Positions 35,185 through 44,454 of a stretch of 64,000 nucleotides of DNA are shown here, one piece after another. The notes beneath the pieces are model-generated. The model saw only the letters and a list, made by a program, of their open reading frames with translations. It did not search any database and was not told where the DNA came from. Position numbers and translations under genes: made by a program. Position 1 is the stretch's first letter. The number at the start of each line of letters is the position of its first letter. The DNA lies in contig NZ_CP092361.1 in NCBI RefSeq assembly GCF_022354465.1, forward strand, positions 2,230,362 through 2,294,361, read 5' to 3'. Origin of the DNA: Wielerella bovis. GTDB lineage: Bacteria > Pseudomonadota > Gammaproteobacteria > Burkholderiales > Neisseriaceae.

Positions 35185-36826
35185 ATTCAGTGAAAAAATC
35201 AGTTTAACCGAACTGAAAAAACGCATGGTGCAGGTGCGTGAAGAAGCCTTGCAACGCATTGAATGGCATGAAATTGAGCTGTCCAACGACCCAGCCGAAA
35301 TCGCCAAACGCCGTGCCATCGTACTCAAAGGCGATGAAGCGGCGTTTCGTTTTTTCTGTAAAACGTATTTGCCTCACCATTTCCCCGATGACACGGAATC
35401 GCTGTTTCATGCGTGGGCATACAAAACGCTGCCTAAAATCACCGCAGAGCCTGAAGCAATTTCACAATCTGTTGCTGCGCCACGTGGCGAAGCCAAAACC
35501 ACGCTCGTGGTTCAAGCAAATAGCTTGTTCAATGAAGTCCGCAACGTCAAACATAATACCGTGATTGTGTCGGACACGGAAGAGCAAGCCGATGAAATCA
35601 TTGAAACAATTAAAACCGAATTGACCGACAACCCTATGTTGCGCTTGGATTTTCCTGAAGTATGTGGACAGGGAGCGCGTTGGCGCATTGGCGAAATTTT
35701 GACCCGACAAGGCAATAAATTCAAGGCTTATGGTTCGGGTCAGAAAATTCGTGGTGCGAAAAAGAAAAATAAACGCCCTGATGCGGTTTATTTGGACGAT
35801 TTAGAAAATGAAGACCATGCCGAAAATCCACGTTTGCGCGACAAATTGGAAAAATGGATTGCGCGTGTGATTCAGCCGCTCGGTCAGGCTGGCAGCAAAA
35901 TTGACATCATTTATGTCGGCACAATTTTGTGTAAAGACAGCGTGTTGGCGCGGATTATGAAAAATCCATTTTGGCGTAGCGTGCTGTTTAGTGCGATTGT
36001 GAAATACCCAGAGCGCATGGACTTGTGGGAAGAATGGGAAAACATTTACCGCAATACCCCAAAAACCAATGAAGCCAACGAAAAAGCCGCACACGCTTTT
36101 TATCTGAAAAATGAAGCGGAAATGTTGCGTGGTAGCAAAGTGAGTTGGGTCAAACGCCCATTGTTGGTTTTGATGAAAATCCGTGCGCGTGATGGCTTGG
36201 CGACATTTCAATGCGAATACCAAAACGAACCGAGCGACCCAGAGAGCGAAATTTTTGCAGGCTGCATTGACCAGAGCTACTACCGCACTTTGCCGCATGA
36301 TGTGGTGTTTTATGGCGCGGTAGACCCGAGTTTGGGCAAAAAAGGCAAAGGCAAAGACCCAAGCGCGATTTTGGTCGGGGGCTATCAAAAAAGTACGGGG
36401 ATTTTGTATGTGGTTGAAGCAAAAATTAAAAAGCGTGTTCCCAGTTTGATTATTCAAGATGTGATTAAGTTGCAAAAGGAATACAACTGCCAACTTTGGG
36501 CGGTGGAAACCGTGCAATTTCAAGAGTTTTTCAAAGATGAATTGGTTAAAGAATCTGCGAAACAAAGCGCACACGTCCCCGCCAAAGGCGTGAAACCGAA
36601 TACGGAAAAAGAATTGCGAATTGAGAGTTTGCAACCGCATTTTGAAAACGGTTTCATTAAATTGTTGCCTGAACAGCGCGAATTGATTGCCCAGTTACGC
36701 CATTTTCCCAATCACGACCACGATGACGGTGCGGACGCGCTGGAAATGCTGTGGAAATTGGCGACCAGCAACAGCGCGAGCAGCAGCATTGAGCCAATCC
36801 CCATGTATGACGATTGCCCCTATTGA
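35177..36826 (+). CDS. Large terminase subunit (Mu gp28-like)
   Basis: This is the DNA-packaging motor with nuclease. The start is GTG 35177 after GAAAGGAAATTC. The 549-residue protein has a Walker A-like APRGEAKTT near residue 100, Walker B-like AVYLDDLENED, and an RNase H-like nuclease with D383 in AVDPSLG and a late DDGADALEML. It packs by headful, as in Mu. Confidence 0.9.
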   Translation: MAKFSEKISLTELKKRMVQVREEALQRIEWHEIELSNDPAEIAKRRAIVLKGDEAAFRFFCKTYLPHHFPDDTESLFHAWAYKTLPKITAEPEAISQSVAAPRGEAKTTLVVQANSLFNEVRNVKHNTVIVSDTEEQADEIIETIKTELTDNPMLRLDFPEVCGQGARWRIGEILTRQGNKFKAYGSGQKIRGAKKKNKRPDAVYLDDLENEDHAENPRLRDKLEKWIARVIQPLGQAGSKIDIIYVGTILCKDSVLARIMKNPFWRSVLFSAIVKYPERMDLWEEWENIYRNTPKTNEANEKAAHAFYLKNEAEMLRGSKVSWVKRPLLVLMKIRARDGLATFQCEYQNEPSDPESEIFAGCIDQSYYRTLPHDVVFYGAVDPSLGKKGKGKDPSAILVGGYQKSTGILYVVEAKIKKRVPSLIIQDVIKLQKEYNCQLWAVETVQFQEFFKDELVKESAKQSAHVPAKGVKPNTEKELRIESLQPHFENGFIKLLPEQRELIAQLRHFPNHDHDDGADALEMLWKLATSNSASSSIEPIPMYDDCPY

Positions 36827-36887
36827 TTTTAAGCGGTTTCAGGCAGCCTGAAGCCCTTTTTTAAAACGGTTTTAAAACGAGTTTAAA

Positions 36888-38318
36888 ATGGCTAAAAAAG
36901 ACAAAAAAATCAAAACTGCCCCTGCCGTTTCGCCCATAGAACAGTTGGTACAAGATACCGCCTACGCACTCAATGCGTTTTCGTCAGGTGGCACAGATGA
37001 ATTATTGAATTTGCTGGGATTGAGCCGTCAGCAAGTGTATTCAGCCGTAATGTCGGACGATGAAGTGGATTCTTGTCGTGAAGACATTGTTTCTGCATTG
37101 CTTTCAAGTAATTGGCGATTGTTTGGTGCGGAAACCGATGACACGCAAATGGACAAACTCTATCAGTCTGTGCGGCGTAATTTGCCAGCCATTGCCGAGC
37201 AGGTGGTGGTGGCGAAATTGTGCGGTTATGCTGTGGCGCGTTTGATTTATTCGCAAGATGAAGACGGTTTTGTTTCGCTGAAACAAGTCATTAGCCGTCA
37301 TGACGAATTGGACAAATACACGCCCAAATTCGGCAAATTGATTTACAACGGTCAAAATGGCGAAGAAGAAACCGACACAACTTATACACATTTGTTTTTA
37401 AGCCACAAAGCCACGTCAAAAAATCCTGCTGGCGAAATGGCAATGGTACGGATTTATCCAGCCGTGATGTTGCGTAAAGAAGGCTGGCGTTACGCTTATC
37501 AATTCACACAACGCTACGCACAACCGATTTTACTTGCCAAAACCGACAGCGACAAAGCCGAAGCAGCGCAAAAAGCCCATGCCGTCAAACGGGGTGGCGC
37601 AGCGGCTGTGGGTTTGGAAGAAGACATTAAATTGCTGCAAAACACGGCAGACGGTGCGTTTTTCAGGCAGCTTGAACAAATGGCGAATGCGCGTATTCAG
37701 AAATCCATTTTGGGGCGCGTGAAAACCAGTGAATTGATGAACGGTAGTCGTTCTGCTCAACAAGTGGAAAGCGAAAGTGAGAAAAACCGCATTGGCGCGT
37801 ATTTGCTGTTGCTGGCGGAAGCGGTTAATCACATTTTGACGGCTTTGGTGGATTTAAACCGTCATTTTCATCAGGAAATCAAGGTTAAAGGCATGATTTG
37901 GTTTGAATATGAAACCGAAATCAAGCCCGACACCAATCGTGCCGAGCGTGATAAAAAATATTTGGAAAGCGGTAATTTAGAACTGACCGAACAGTATTAC
38001 ACCGATATTTTGGGGTTTGAACCCGAGCATTTCAAATTGAAACAAAATCAGGATAATGCAAAAGCTGATACAAGTTTGTCGTTACAATTATCGGGCAACC
38101 AAAACACGTTCAGGCAGCCTGAAAGCCAGTTATCCGCCGACCAAAAGATTTTATCGCCCAAAATCCATGCGATTTTGTCCGCAGCCGCGAGTGTTGATAG
38201 CTACGAAGAATTTAACACCTTGCTGAATGATTTGGATTTGAGCGAGGGCGACCAAGTTTTGATTGATAAACTGGTGTTTCAAAATACGCAAGAATGGGTC
38301 AAAGGTGCAATAAAATGA
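36888..38318 (+). CDS. Portal protein (DUF935, Mu gp29-like)
   Basis: The 476-residue protein matches the DUF935 portal family: DDEVDSCREDIVSALLSSNW and KTSELMNGSRSAQQVESESEK. It is preceded by the TTTTAAAACGAGTTTAAA motif and overlaps MuF by ATGA. A DUS encodes FRQPES in the variable C-terminus. Confidence 0.88.
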   Translation: MAKKDKKIKTAPAVSPIEQLVQDTAYALNAFSSGGTDELLNLLGLSRQQVYSAVMSDDEVDSCREDIVSALLSSNWRLFGAETDDTQMDKLYQSVRRNLPAIAEQVVVAKLCGYAVARLIYSQDEDGFVSLKQVISRHDELDKYTPKFGKLIYNGQNGEEETDTTYTHLFLSHKATSKNPAGEMAMVRIYPAVMLRKEGWRYAYQFTQRYAQPILLAKTDSDKAEAAQKAHAVKRGGAAAVGLEEDIKLLQNTADGAFFRQLEQMANARIQKSILGRVKTSELMNGSRSAQQVESESEKNRIGAYLLLLAEAVNHILTALVDLNRHFHQEIKVKGMIWFEYETEIKPDTNRAERDKKYLESGNLELTEQYYTDILGFEPEHFKLKQNQDNAKADTSLSLQLSGNQNTFRQPESQLSADQKILSPKIHAILSAAASVDSYEEFNTLLNDLDLSEGDQVLIDKLVFQNTQEWVKGAIK

Positions 38319-40033
38319 CACGCGAGCCTGTTATCCATTTTTCCAGTTTGCTTGACCGAGCGGCATTGGAACATTTGAAATCCAAAACGCAGTTGCCCAG
38401 CTTTTCGCATTATGATGTTTGGCTGTACGAACACGCCGTTGGCTTTACAGTCGCCAAAATGATGAATGCGGATTTGTTGCAAACCACGCAAAACGCCCTT
38501 ATTCAGGCGATGGAAAGCGGTCAAGCGTATGATAAGTTTGTTAAAAATTTGAAACCATATCTCATGGCACAAGGCTGGTGGGGCGAAAGCGTGATGACTG
38601 ACCCTGTGGACGGTGTAGCGAAAACCGTGCAACTTGGCTCAACACGCCGTTTGCGCGTGATTTTTCAAACCAATATGGCAACAGCCTATGCTGCAGGGCA
38701 ATGGGCGCGTGTGCAAGAAGACAAGGCGGATTTTCCGTATTTGAAATACATTGCCAGCACCGCCGAGCAGAAACGTGCCAGTCACATGACTTACTACGGC
38801 AAAATTTGGCGCGTGGACGACCCGATTTGGCAAAGCATTTTTCCGCCCAACGGCTACGGCTGCCAATGCACCGTGCGCCAGTTGAACGAAAAACAGGCAT
38901 TGCGCGAGCGTGGCGAAGACATAGACAGGCAGCCTGAAAAATTTACCGAGCGGCAAAAAGCCAATCACGCCAAAGGCATCATTGACGATGGCACGGACGA
39001 CATTCAATGGGTGGATTTTACCAATCCACGCACGGGGCAAACCGTGAAAATTCCGTTTGATGTTACGCCGACTTTTGCACACAATCACGCGGCGCGTTTG
39101 ATTGATGTGCAAATGCTTGCAGAGCAGAGACATGGCAAGAGTTTTATTCGTGAATTGGCTGATACGTTAATCTCTTATCTAAAAAAGAAAAAACAGCCCC
39201 TTGAATTAACAGAAGGTGGCGTATTTGCCAGTAGTGCCAATTTAATTAACGAGGGCAGATTGCTTTACGAAACCCATATTACTGTGATGAATGAAGCCAT
39301 TAAACAAGGAAAACCACATGAAGGCATTATGGAAATCATGCGGCACGAAGGGGTTGAGCTGGGGGGCGAAATTTTGACGTACAGCCAAAATCCCGAAGTC
39401 GCCACAGAATTGGCTGAAAGTTTGCAAGTTTTTCCAACGGCATGGTTGCAAAAATCCAACGAAATGGGTCGGGTTTTGGTTGCAGATTCAATGGGGCGAG
39501 CGTGGCATTATTTTCCTGATTTGTCTAATAAACGTTTCATTAACATGATGAAAAATAAGCCACAGGATTTTGCCAATGGTGCAGAAGCCTTTCAATGGGC
39601 ATTTATGGGGCGTAAAATGGCGTTTCAACAAGGCGACAGCATGATGTTGAACAATTTAAATCACAATGCAACGCGCATGATTTCAACGCAAATCCATGAA
39701 TTTACCCACCGTTTACAAAAGGTACTGCCTGAACTAAACGATTATTTTGTGCGCTTGTGGCACGAAAAAACCGCCAACGATAAAATTCAAACATTAAGAG
39801 AAATGACGGGTAATCAACGCTATCGTGCCAATGAAATCGGTAAACGCGATGACTTTCCCAATCCCTATTATGGTAAAATGTATGGCGATGAAGACGACCC
39901 TTTGCCTTTGGAAATGATGACCATGATTTTTGAAGCTTTATTGGGTGGCGACATCAAGCGTTATCAGGAATTGGCAAGAAAACCTGATTTTTTGTATTTT
40001 GGACTGGCTTTGCTGGTAAGGTATCAACCATGA
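38315..40033 (+). CDS. MuF head-morphogenesis protein with C-terminal HExxH extension
   Basis: The 572-residue protein starts at ATGA overlapping the portal stop. Residues about 1-255 are the MuF fold (TAEQKRASHMTYYGKIWRVD, PPNGYGCQCTVRQLNE). After a linker with KKKKQ comes a 250-residue extension with HEFTH at 461-465 (ISTQIHEFTHRLQ) and a later EMMTMIFEALLGG that could give a third zinc ligand. The extension is not needed for the head role in Mu gp30, and MuF tails are known carriers of toxins. Toxin activity is inferred. Confidence 0.85.
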   Translation: MTREPVIHFSSLLDRAALEHLKSKTQLPSFSHYDVWLYEHAVGFTVAKMMNADLLQTTQNALIQAMESGQAYDKFVKNLKPYLMAQGWWGESVMTDPVDGVAKTVQLGSTRRLRVIFQTNMATAYAAGQWARVQEDKADFPYLKYIASTAEQKRASHMTYYGKIWRVDDPIWQSIFPPNGYGCQCTVRQLNEKQALRERGEDIDRQPEKFTERQKANHAKGIIDDGTDDIQWVDFTNPRTGQTVKIPFDVTPTFAHNHAARLIDVQMLAEQRHGKSFIRELADTLISYLKKKKQPLELTEGGVFASSANLINEGRLLYETHITVMNEAIKQGKPHEGIMEIMRHEGVELGGEILTYSQNPEVATELAESLQVFPTAWLQKSNEMGRVLVADSMGRAWHYFPDLSNKRFINMMKNKPQDFANGAEAFQWAFMGRKMAFQQGDSMMLNNLNHNATRMISTQIHEFTHRLQKVLPELNDYFVRLWHEKTANDKIQTLREMTGNQRYRANEIGKRDDFPNPYYGKMYGDEDDPLPLEMMTMIFEALLGGDIKRYQELARKPDFLYFGLALLVRYQP

Positions 40034-40383
40034 TTTCTATTCAATTTATGTTGCGTAAACAGGGTAAAGATATCGGTCAAATCACTTGGGAGCGCGAAAC
40101 CGTTCATAAACGTGGTTTTGATTTGCCTGTATCGGGTAAATTAAGTGGTGATGATGTGGCGGTTCACACCTTGCAAAGCGCAATAGACCAAGCTGTATCC
40201 GCGCAAATTGTTGATGTTTCGCCACAGCCTGCTGGTGGTAATCCGATTGAAGCCCCTTTGGTGTACGATAGTGAAATGGTGTCGGTGTTTGATTATGCAG
40301 GTTTTGATGTGCCACCTGAATTTGATGACATTATCCAACACATGACTGGCTCGGCTCATGGTATGGCTGGTGTGTGTTACTAA
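40030..40383 (+). CDS. Small protein next to MuF (candidate immunity protein)
   Basis: The 117-residue acidic protein overlaps the MuF stop by ATGA, so it is translationally coupled to it. It has no recognised family or motif (FMLRKQGKDIGQITWERETV; FDYAGFDVPPEFDDII). It has no place in the Mu head gene order, and its position is that of an immunity gene for a MuF toxin. Inference from context only. Confidence 0.65.
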   Translation: MISIQFMLRKQGKDIGQITWERETVHKRGFDLPVSGKLSGDDVAVHTLQSAIDQAVSAQIVDVSPQPAGGNPIEAPLVYDSEMVSVFDYAGFDVPPEFDDIIQHMTGSAHGMAGVCY

Positions 40384-40395
40384 ATTTCAGTTTGC

Positions 40396-40461
40396 GTAGG
40401 GTGCGTATCACGCACCGAAATTGCAGTCAATTGATGATTGGGTGCGTGGTACGCACCCTAC
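40396..40461. repeat. REP-like palindrome inside the prophage
   Basis: GTAGGGTGCGTATCACGCAC (40396) is inverted against GTGCGTGGTACGCACCCTAC (to 40461) with one mismatch. The gap 40384-40760 holds this repeat, two hairpin terminators (40476 and 40599), a DUS at 40661 and nothing that I accept as a gene. Confidence 0.8.
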
Positions 40462-40475
40462 TTGGCTGAACCCCA

Positions 40476-40514
40476 AAAATCCCACTTGAACTATCCCATT
40501 CAAGTGGGATTTTG
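40476..40514. terminator. Terminator downstream of the MuF cluster
   Basis: AATCCCACTTGAA and TTCAAGTGGGATT form a perfect 13-bp stem followed by TTG TTT. Confidence 0.8.
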
Positions 40515-40598
40515 TTTCCCTATTTCAAAAATCGCCGTTAAAACACTTTTTAAAGCGTTTACGCGCATTCAAAAACTTTTCCATACCCAAGCATACCC

Positions 40599-40645
40599 AA
40601 ACCGCTTATCGCGTTTCTTGCGCGATTTTGGCGGTTTTTTATTTT
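40599..40645. terminator. Second hairpin before the protease gene
   Basis: AACCGC...GCGG with an inner CGCG/CGCG pair is followed by TTTTTTATTTTT. Weaker than the hairpin at 40476. Confidence 0.5.
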
Positions 40646-40760
40646 TGCCGTCCGCTAGGACTTTCAGGCTGCCTGAAAACGAATTGAAGTCATGCCTGCC
40701 GCCTATGCGCGGTTGGTATGAAACAATGCACTATCTTTTTCCCAAAACTGTTTTTTAAAC

Positions 40761-41690
40761 ATGACTGTATTGCACATCAAACTCGCACAAGAAACAGGTT
40801 TGTCATTCAGGCAGCCTGAAAACGCTGAAACGCCACGCCAATTCACGGGCATTGCCCATTCGGGTCAGGTGTTCACGAAATGGGGCGACCGCTACATTGT
40901 GGATTTGTCCAATATTCAGTATCGCGCCAAAACAGGCGTTTTGCTGGAACACGACCCCAATCAAAAAGTGGGCGTGGGCGCGTTGAGCGTGTCGCCGCAG
41001 GGTTTGCAAATTGACGGCACTTTGCTGTCCACAGAACAGGGCAAGCACGTGGCGGATACGTCTGATGAAGGCTATCCGTGGGAGTTGTCTGCCTACATTC
41101 AGTCCGCCCGACAAGAGCAACTGCGTGAGGGCGAAATGGTGGTCAATGGCGTAACCGTTGCTGCACCGATTGTGATTTTGCGTGATTGTGCTGTGCGTGA
41201 AGTGAGCTTTGTGGCGGTGGGCGCAGACGCGCACACCAATGCAGTTGTTTTATCAGACGGTACGGATTTCAAACCCGATTTTTCATTATCCCAAAACAAG
41301 GAAACCACCATGACCCAAGAAGAACAAGCCGAATTTGATGCGCTCAAAGCCAAAGTTGCTGAACTGGAGACCGAAAACGCCGACTTGAAAAAAGCCCAAG
41401 CCGATGCTGATAAAAAAAGCAAAGTGGACAAAAAATTGTCCGATGCAGGTTTGACGGGCGCAAATCAGGTCAGCGAGCAGGTTTACGGGGTATTGTTGTC
41501 GCTTAATGACGCGCAAGCGGACGCGTTGATTGTCGCAATGAAATTATCAGGGCAAACGCAAACCAAACCGCCATTACCTACGGCATTGACGCAAGACACA
41601 CCGCCAGCAGCAGGCGAAATGAAATTGACGGGCAGTTTGGCGGATTTGGCTCGTGAACGCGCCCAAGCCACACATCAAAATAAATTTTAA
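40761..41690 (+). CDS. Mu I-like prohead protease/scaffold
   Basis: The 309-residue protein has an N-terminal protease domain (TGVLLEHDPNQKVGVGAL, RDCAVREVSFVAVGADAHT) and a C-terminal coiled-coil scaffold (EEQAEFDALKAKVAELETEN). In Mu, gpI is cut and a shorter scaffold is made from an internal start. The first codons include a DUS (FRQPEN). Confidence 0.88.
   Translation: MTVLHIKLAQETGLSFRQPENAETPRQFTGIAHSGQVFTKWGDRYIVDLSNIQYRAKTGVLLEHDPNQKVGVGALSVSPQGLQIDGTLLSTEQGKHVADTSDEGYPWELSAYIQSARQEQLREGEMVVNGVTVAAPIVILRDCAVREVSFVAVGADAHTNAVVLSDGTDFKPDFSLSQNKETTMTQEEQAEFDALKAKVAELETENADLKKAQADADKKSKVDKKLSDAGLTGANQVSEQVYGVLLSLNDAQADALIVAMKLSGQTQTKPPLPTALTQDTPPAAGEMKLTGSLADLARERAQATHQNKF
41310..41690 (+). 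CDS. Internal scaffold product of the protease gene
   Basis: An in-frame ATG at 41310 has AAGGAAACCACC upstream, a good ribosome-binding site, and begins exactly at the coiled-coil scaffold (MTQEEQAEFDALK). This would give a separate 126-residue scaffold, as Mu gpZ is made from I. Confidence 0.6.
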   Translation: MTQEEQAEFDALKAKVAELETENADLKKAQADADKKSKVDKKLSDAGLTGANQVSEQVYGVLLSLNDAQADALIVAMKLSGQTQTKPPLPTALTQDTPPAAGEMKLTGSLADLARERAQATHQNKF

Positions 41691-41699
41691 GGAACAGCC

Positions 41700-42056
41700 A
41701 TGAGCGAAGAAACCCAAACTTATCAACCCAAAACCACCACAGAAACCTTGCCTTTAACCGCAAGTGCGTTTTTGAAATACGAAGCGACACCTGCCACACG
41801 CGTTCAAGTGCCTGCCACAAAAGGCACAAAAATCGGTCAGCTTGTGCAATATGCGTTGGCAAACAACGTGCATTTTGTGGCTTTGACCGATGAAAAAGAC
41901 GGCAAAGTCATGATTCAGCCATTGAATTGCGTAATTGACACACGCCACATTGCCACAGAAGAAATCACCAAAGCAGGTGGCTATGAAATTTTGGTTAAAG
42001 CATGGCTGACTTATGGCGTGGCGGTTGATGGCGCAGATTCGCGCCAAACAGCTTAA
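41700..42056 (+). CDS. Head decoration-like protein
   Basis: The 118-residue protein lies between the protease/scaffold and the capsid, the place of lambda gpD. It has a beta-rich look (ATKGTKIGQLVQYALANNVH). AAGGAACAGCC precedes the ATG. Called mostly from position. Confidence 0.6.
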   Translation: MSEETQTYQPKTTTETLPLTASAFLKYEATPATRVQVPATKGTKIGQLVQYALANNVHFVALTDEKDGKVMIQPLNCVIDTRHIATEEITKAGGYEILVKAWLTYGVAVDGADSRQTA

Positions 42057-42081
42057 TCATTAAAATTTAAAGGAAAAAAAT

Positions 42082-43077
42082 ATGCCATTGAGTAATGAAA
42101 GCAAATTTTCCATGCAAGCGATGACCGAAGCGGTCAATGAATTGCCATCTCCTAAAACCCAAATTCGTGAATTGGGTTTGTTTGTGCCAAAGCGTTTGAC
42201 CACAACTTATGTACGCATTGAACATCAAAATGGCGTTTTAACACTGGTTCAAAGCAAGCCACGCGGTAGCTCGGGTACGGCATCACAACCACGCGCTCGT
42301 CAAAAACGCAGCTTTGAAGTGCCACATTTGCCACGTGAAGACTTTATTCGTCCAGACGAAGTGCAAAATGTGTCTGAATTTGGTAATCCGAATAAAGCCC
42401 AAGCTGTTGATACAGTTGTATTGGAACGCTTGGAAGACATGAAATCCGATATTGTCTATACACGTGAACACATGATGTTGGGCGCATTGCTGGGCGATAT
42501 TAAAGACGGCGATACAGGCGAAATTTTTTACAATATTTATGACGAATTTAAACTGAAACGTCAGGTATTTAACTGGAAATTAACTACTGCATCCACCCAA
42601 GTTGGGGCATTGATGGACGATACCAAACGCAAACTTCGCAAACACGCACATGGCGAAATTGTGAATGGTTTTATCGCCTTGTGTTCGCCTGAATTTTTTG
42701 ACAAATTGAAATACCACAACAATGTCAAAGAGTTTGTCAAAGAAAAAGACAACGCGAAAGAATACCGCGAAGACAGTGGTGGTGAGTTTATTCACAACGG
42801 TGTGCGCTTCATTGAATACGATGGCGATTTTGGTGGTGGTAAAGCATCACACATTGAAGCAGGTAGTGCAATTTTATTGCCAAGTGGTACACGCAAAACT
42901 TTCCATGAATATTTCGCGCCAGCCGACACCAATTCTGCCGTAAATACCCTTGCCGAACTGATTTACGCACAACGCGAAAAATTGCCGTTAGACAAAGGCT
43001 GGCATTTGGAAGTGCAGTCCAATCCATTGCCTTTGGTGCTGCGTCCGAACTTGGTGGCAACGCTGAAAATGGAGTAA
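42082..43077 (+). CDS. Major capsid protein (lambda gpE family)
   Basis: The 331-residue protein matches the phage capsid E family (GLFVPKRLTTTYVRIEH, GFIALCSPEFFDKLKYHNNV, EYFAPADTNSAVNT). Mu itself has an unrelated-looking gpT capsid, so the head of this phage is chimeric in origin. TTTAAAGGAAAAAAAT precedes the start. Confidence 0.88.
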   Translation: MPLSNESKFSMQAMTEAVNELPSPKTQIRELGLFVPKRLTTTYVRIEHQNGVLTLVQSKPRGSSGTASQPRARQKRSFEVPHLPREDFIRPDEVQNVSEFGNPNKAQAVDTVVLERLEDMKSDIVYTREHMMLGALLGDIKDGDTGEIFYNIYDEFKLKRQVFNWKLTTASTQVGALMDDTKRKLRKHAHGEIVNGFIALCSPEFFDKLKYHNNVKEFVKEKDNAKEYREDSGGEFIHNGVRFIEYDGDFGGGKASHIEAGSAILLPSGTRKTFHEYFAPADTNSAVNTLAELIYAQREKLPLDKGWHLEVQSNPLPLVLRPNLVATLKME

Positions 43078-43081
43078 GCGC

Positions 43082-43519
43082 ATGATTTCAGGCAGCCTGA
43101 TTACCCAAGCGGATTTGGAAAAACGCTTTGGCAAGCTTGAATTGGCGAAATTGACCAGCCGACTGCATGACAAAGACATTACCCCCGCAGATGTTTTGCA
43201 AAAAGCCATTGATGACGCGGAAAGCGAAGCCAATGGCTATCTGCGAGCAGCAGGTTTTGTTGCGCCATTTTCGCTCGTGCCTGCTACTTTAAAAGTCAAA
43301 GTGTGCGACATTGCCCGTTGGTATTTGTACGAAAACGGTGTAACCGACATCGTAGAAAAACGCTACAAAAACGCAATTAGCTGGCTGAAAGACGTGATGA
43401 AAAATCCTGCCATGTTGGGTTTTGATGCAGACGGTGTGGAAGAGGTAAAAGCGAGCAACGGCATTGCCGTTATCCCCAATGAACCAGAGGAGTGGCGCAA
43501 TGTTAAAGGTCTATTCTGA
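43082..43519 (+). CDS. Head-tail connector-like protein (DUF1320/Mu gp36)
   Basis: The 145-residue protein matches DUF1320 (ITQADLEKRFG, KVKVCDIARWYLYENG). It begins with a DUS (MISGSLITQ) within the first codons. Overlaps the next gene. Confidence 0.82.
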   Translation: MISGSLITQADLEKRFGKLELAKLTSRLHDKDITPADVLQKAIDDAESEANGYLRAAGFVAPFSLVPATLKVKVCDIARWYLYENGVTDIVEKRYKNAISWLKDVMKNPAMLGFDADGVEEVKASNGIAVIPNEPEEWRNVKGLF

Positions 43520-43988
43520 CGATTTGGGCGAAATCGGCAAACTGCTCAACCGTGTTTCAGACAGCCTGAAAAACCCACAACCGCTTATGCGAAATATCGC
43601 TGTGATTTTGGAAAATTCAACGCGCCAACGCTTTGAAACCAAAATTGCGCCCGATGGCGAAAAATGGGCGGATTGGGCGGACAGCACCAAAGCGCATTAT
43701 GCCCAAAAAGTGTATCGCAGCAAAAACAAAAAGCGTTATTTGTCGCACCTGAAACCACGTCCCAAAGAACGCTTGATGCGCGACAGTTCGCGTTTGCTAC
43801 GCAGTATCACGCGCCACGCTACGGCACAAATGGCGCAAGTTGGCACAAATGTTGAGTATGCGCCCTATCATCAAACGGGTACGCGCAAAATGGTGGCTCG
43901 TCCGATGTTTGGCATTTCCAGCCAAGACCGCGTGGACATTCTTGATGAATTACAACGCTTTGTGAAACAACAATGGGAGCAAGCATGA
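43500..43988 (+). CDS. Virion morphogenesis protein (Mu gpG-like)
   Basis: The 162-residue protein starts at ATG 43500 after GAGGAGTGGCGC. It has the family pattern LENSTRQRFETKIAPDGEKW and NVEYAPYHQTGTRKMVARPM. It probably completes the tail or the head-tail joint. Confidence 0.88.
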   Translation: MLKVYSDDLGEIGKLLNRVSDSLKNPQPLMRNIAVILENSTRQRFETKIAPDGEKWADWADSTKAHYAQKVYRSKNKKRYLSHLKPRPKERLMRDSSRLLRSITRHATAQMAQVGTNVEYAPYHQTGTRKMVARPMFGISSQDRVDILDELQRFVKQQWEQA

Positions 43989-44452
43989 AACCCAATTTAT
44001 TGATGATTTTGCCTATTTTGAAAAACAGGCTGGCTGAAATGCCTGAAATTACCCACGTTCAAGGCGTTCAAGAATTGTCGCAATTGGCTGGCGAGCGTGA
44101 AATTCAGCCGTTGGACGGCACGGTTTATGTGGTGTTTGACGGCTCGCAACCGCTTACTAGTTCAAATAATCGCTTGAAACAAAAGAAAAAACGCCTGTCG
44201 TTTAGCGTGATTTTGGCAAAACAATTTTACGGCGCGGAAGACGTGCCACACGAAGACGAAAGCGTGGGCGAATTGCTGTATGCGATTTGTGCGAAATTGC
44301 AGGGCTGGCAGCCTGTAAACGACAAAAATCAGCCGATTACCACTTTGCCATTTGACGAAGTGCAAGCATTAGAGCCGATTTATTTTGACAATTTCGCGCT
44401 GTATCCACTTCGTTTTGAAACCGAAATTTTATCAACCTATTCAGGGGATTAA
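43985..44452 (+). CDS. DUF1834 (Mu gp37-like) tail-terminator protein
   Basis: The 155-residue protein starts by ATGA overlap with the previous gene. It is in the place of tail-terminator proteins (VYVVFDGSQPLTSSNNRLKQ). Family assignment from sequence pattern and position. Confidence 0.72.
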   Translation: MKPNLLMILPILKNRLAEMPEITHVQGVQELSQLAGEREIQPLDGTVYVVFDGSQPLTSSNNRLKQKKKRLSFSVILAKQFYGAEDVPHEDESVGELLYAICAKLQGWQPVNDKNQPITTLPFDEVQALEPIYFDNFALYPLRFETEILSTYSGD

Positions 44453-44454
44453 AT

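Noticed and set aside
38056..38076. 18-base match ATGCAAAAGCTGATACAA also at 61274
   Set aside because: One copy is inside the portal gene and the other in a non-coding gap; no further similarity around them, so probably chance in AT-rich DNA.
40438..40758. 106-codon open frame between the MuF cluster and the protease gene
   Set aside because: It runs through a REP palindrome, two hairpin terminators and a DUS, has no ribosome-binding site and no sensible composition.
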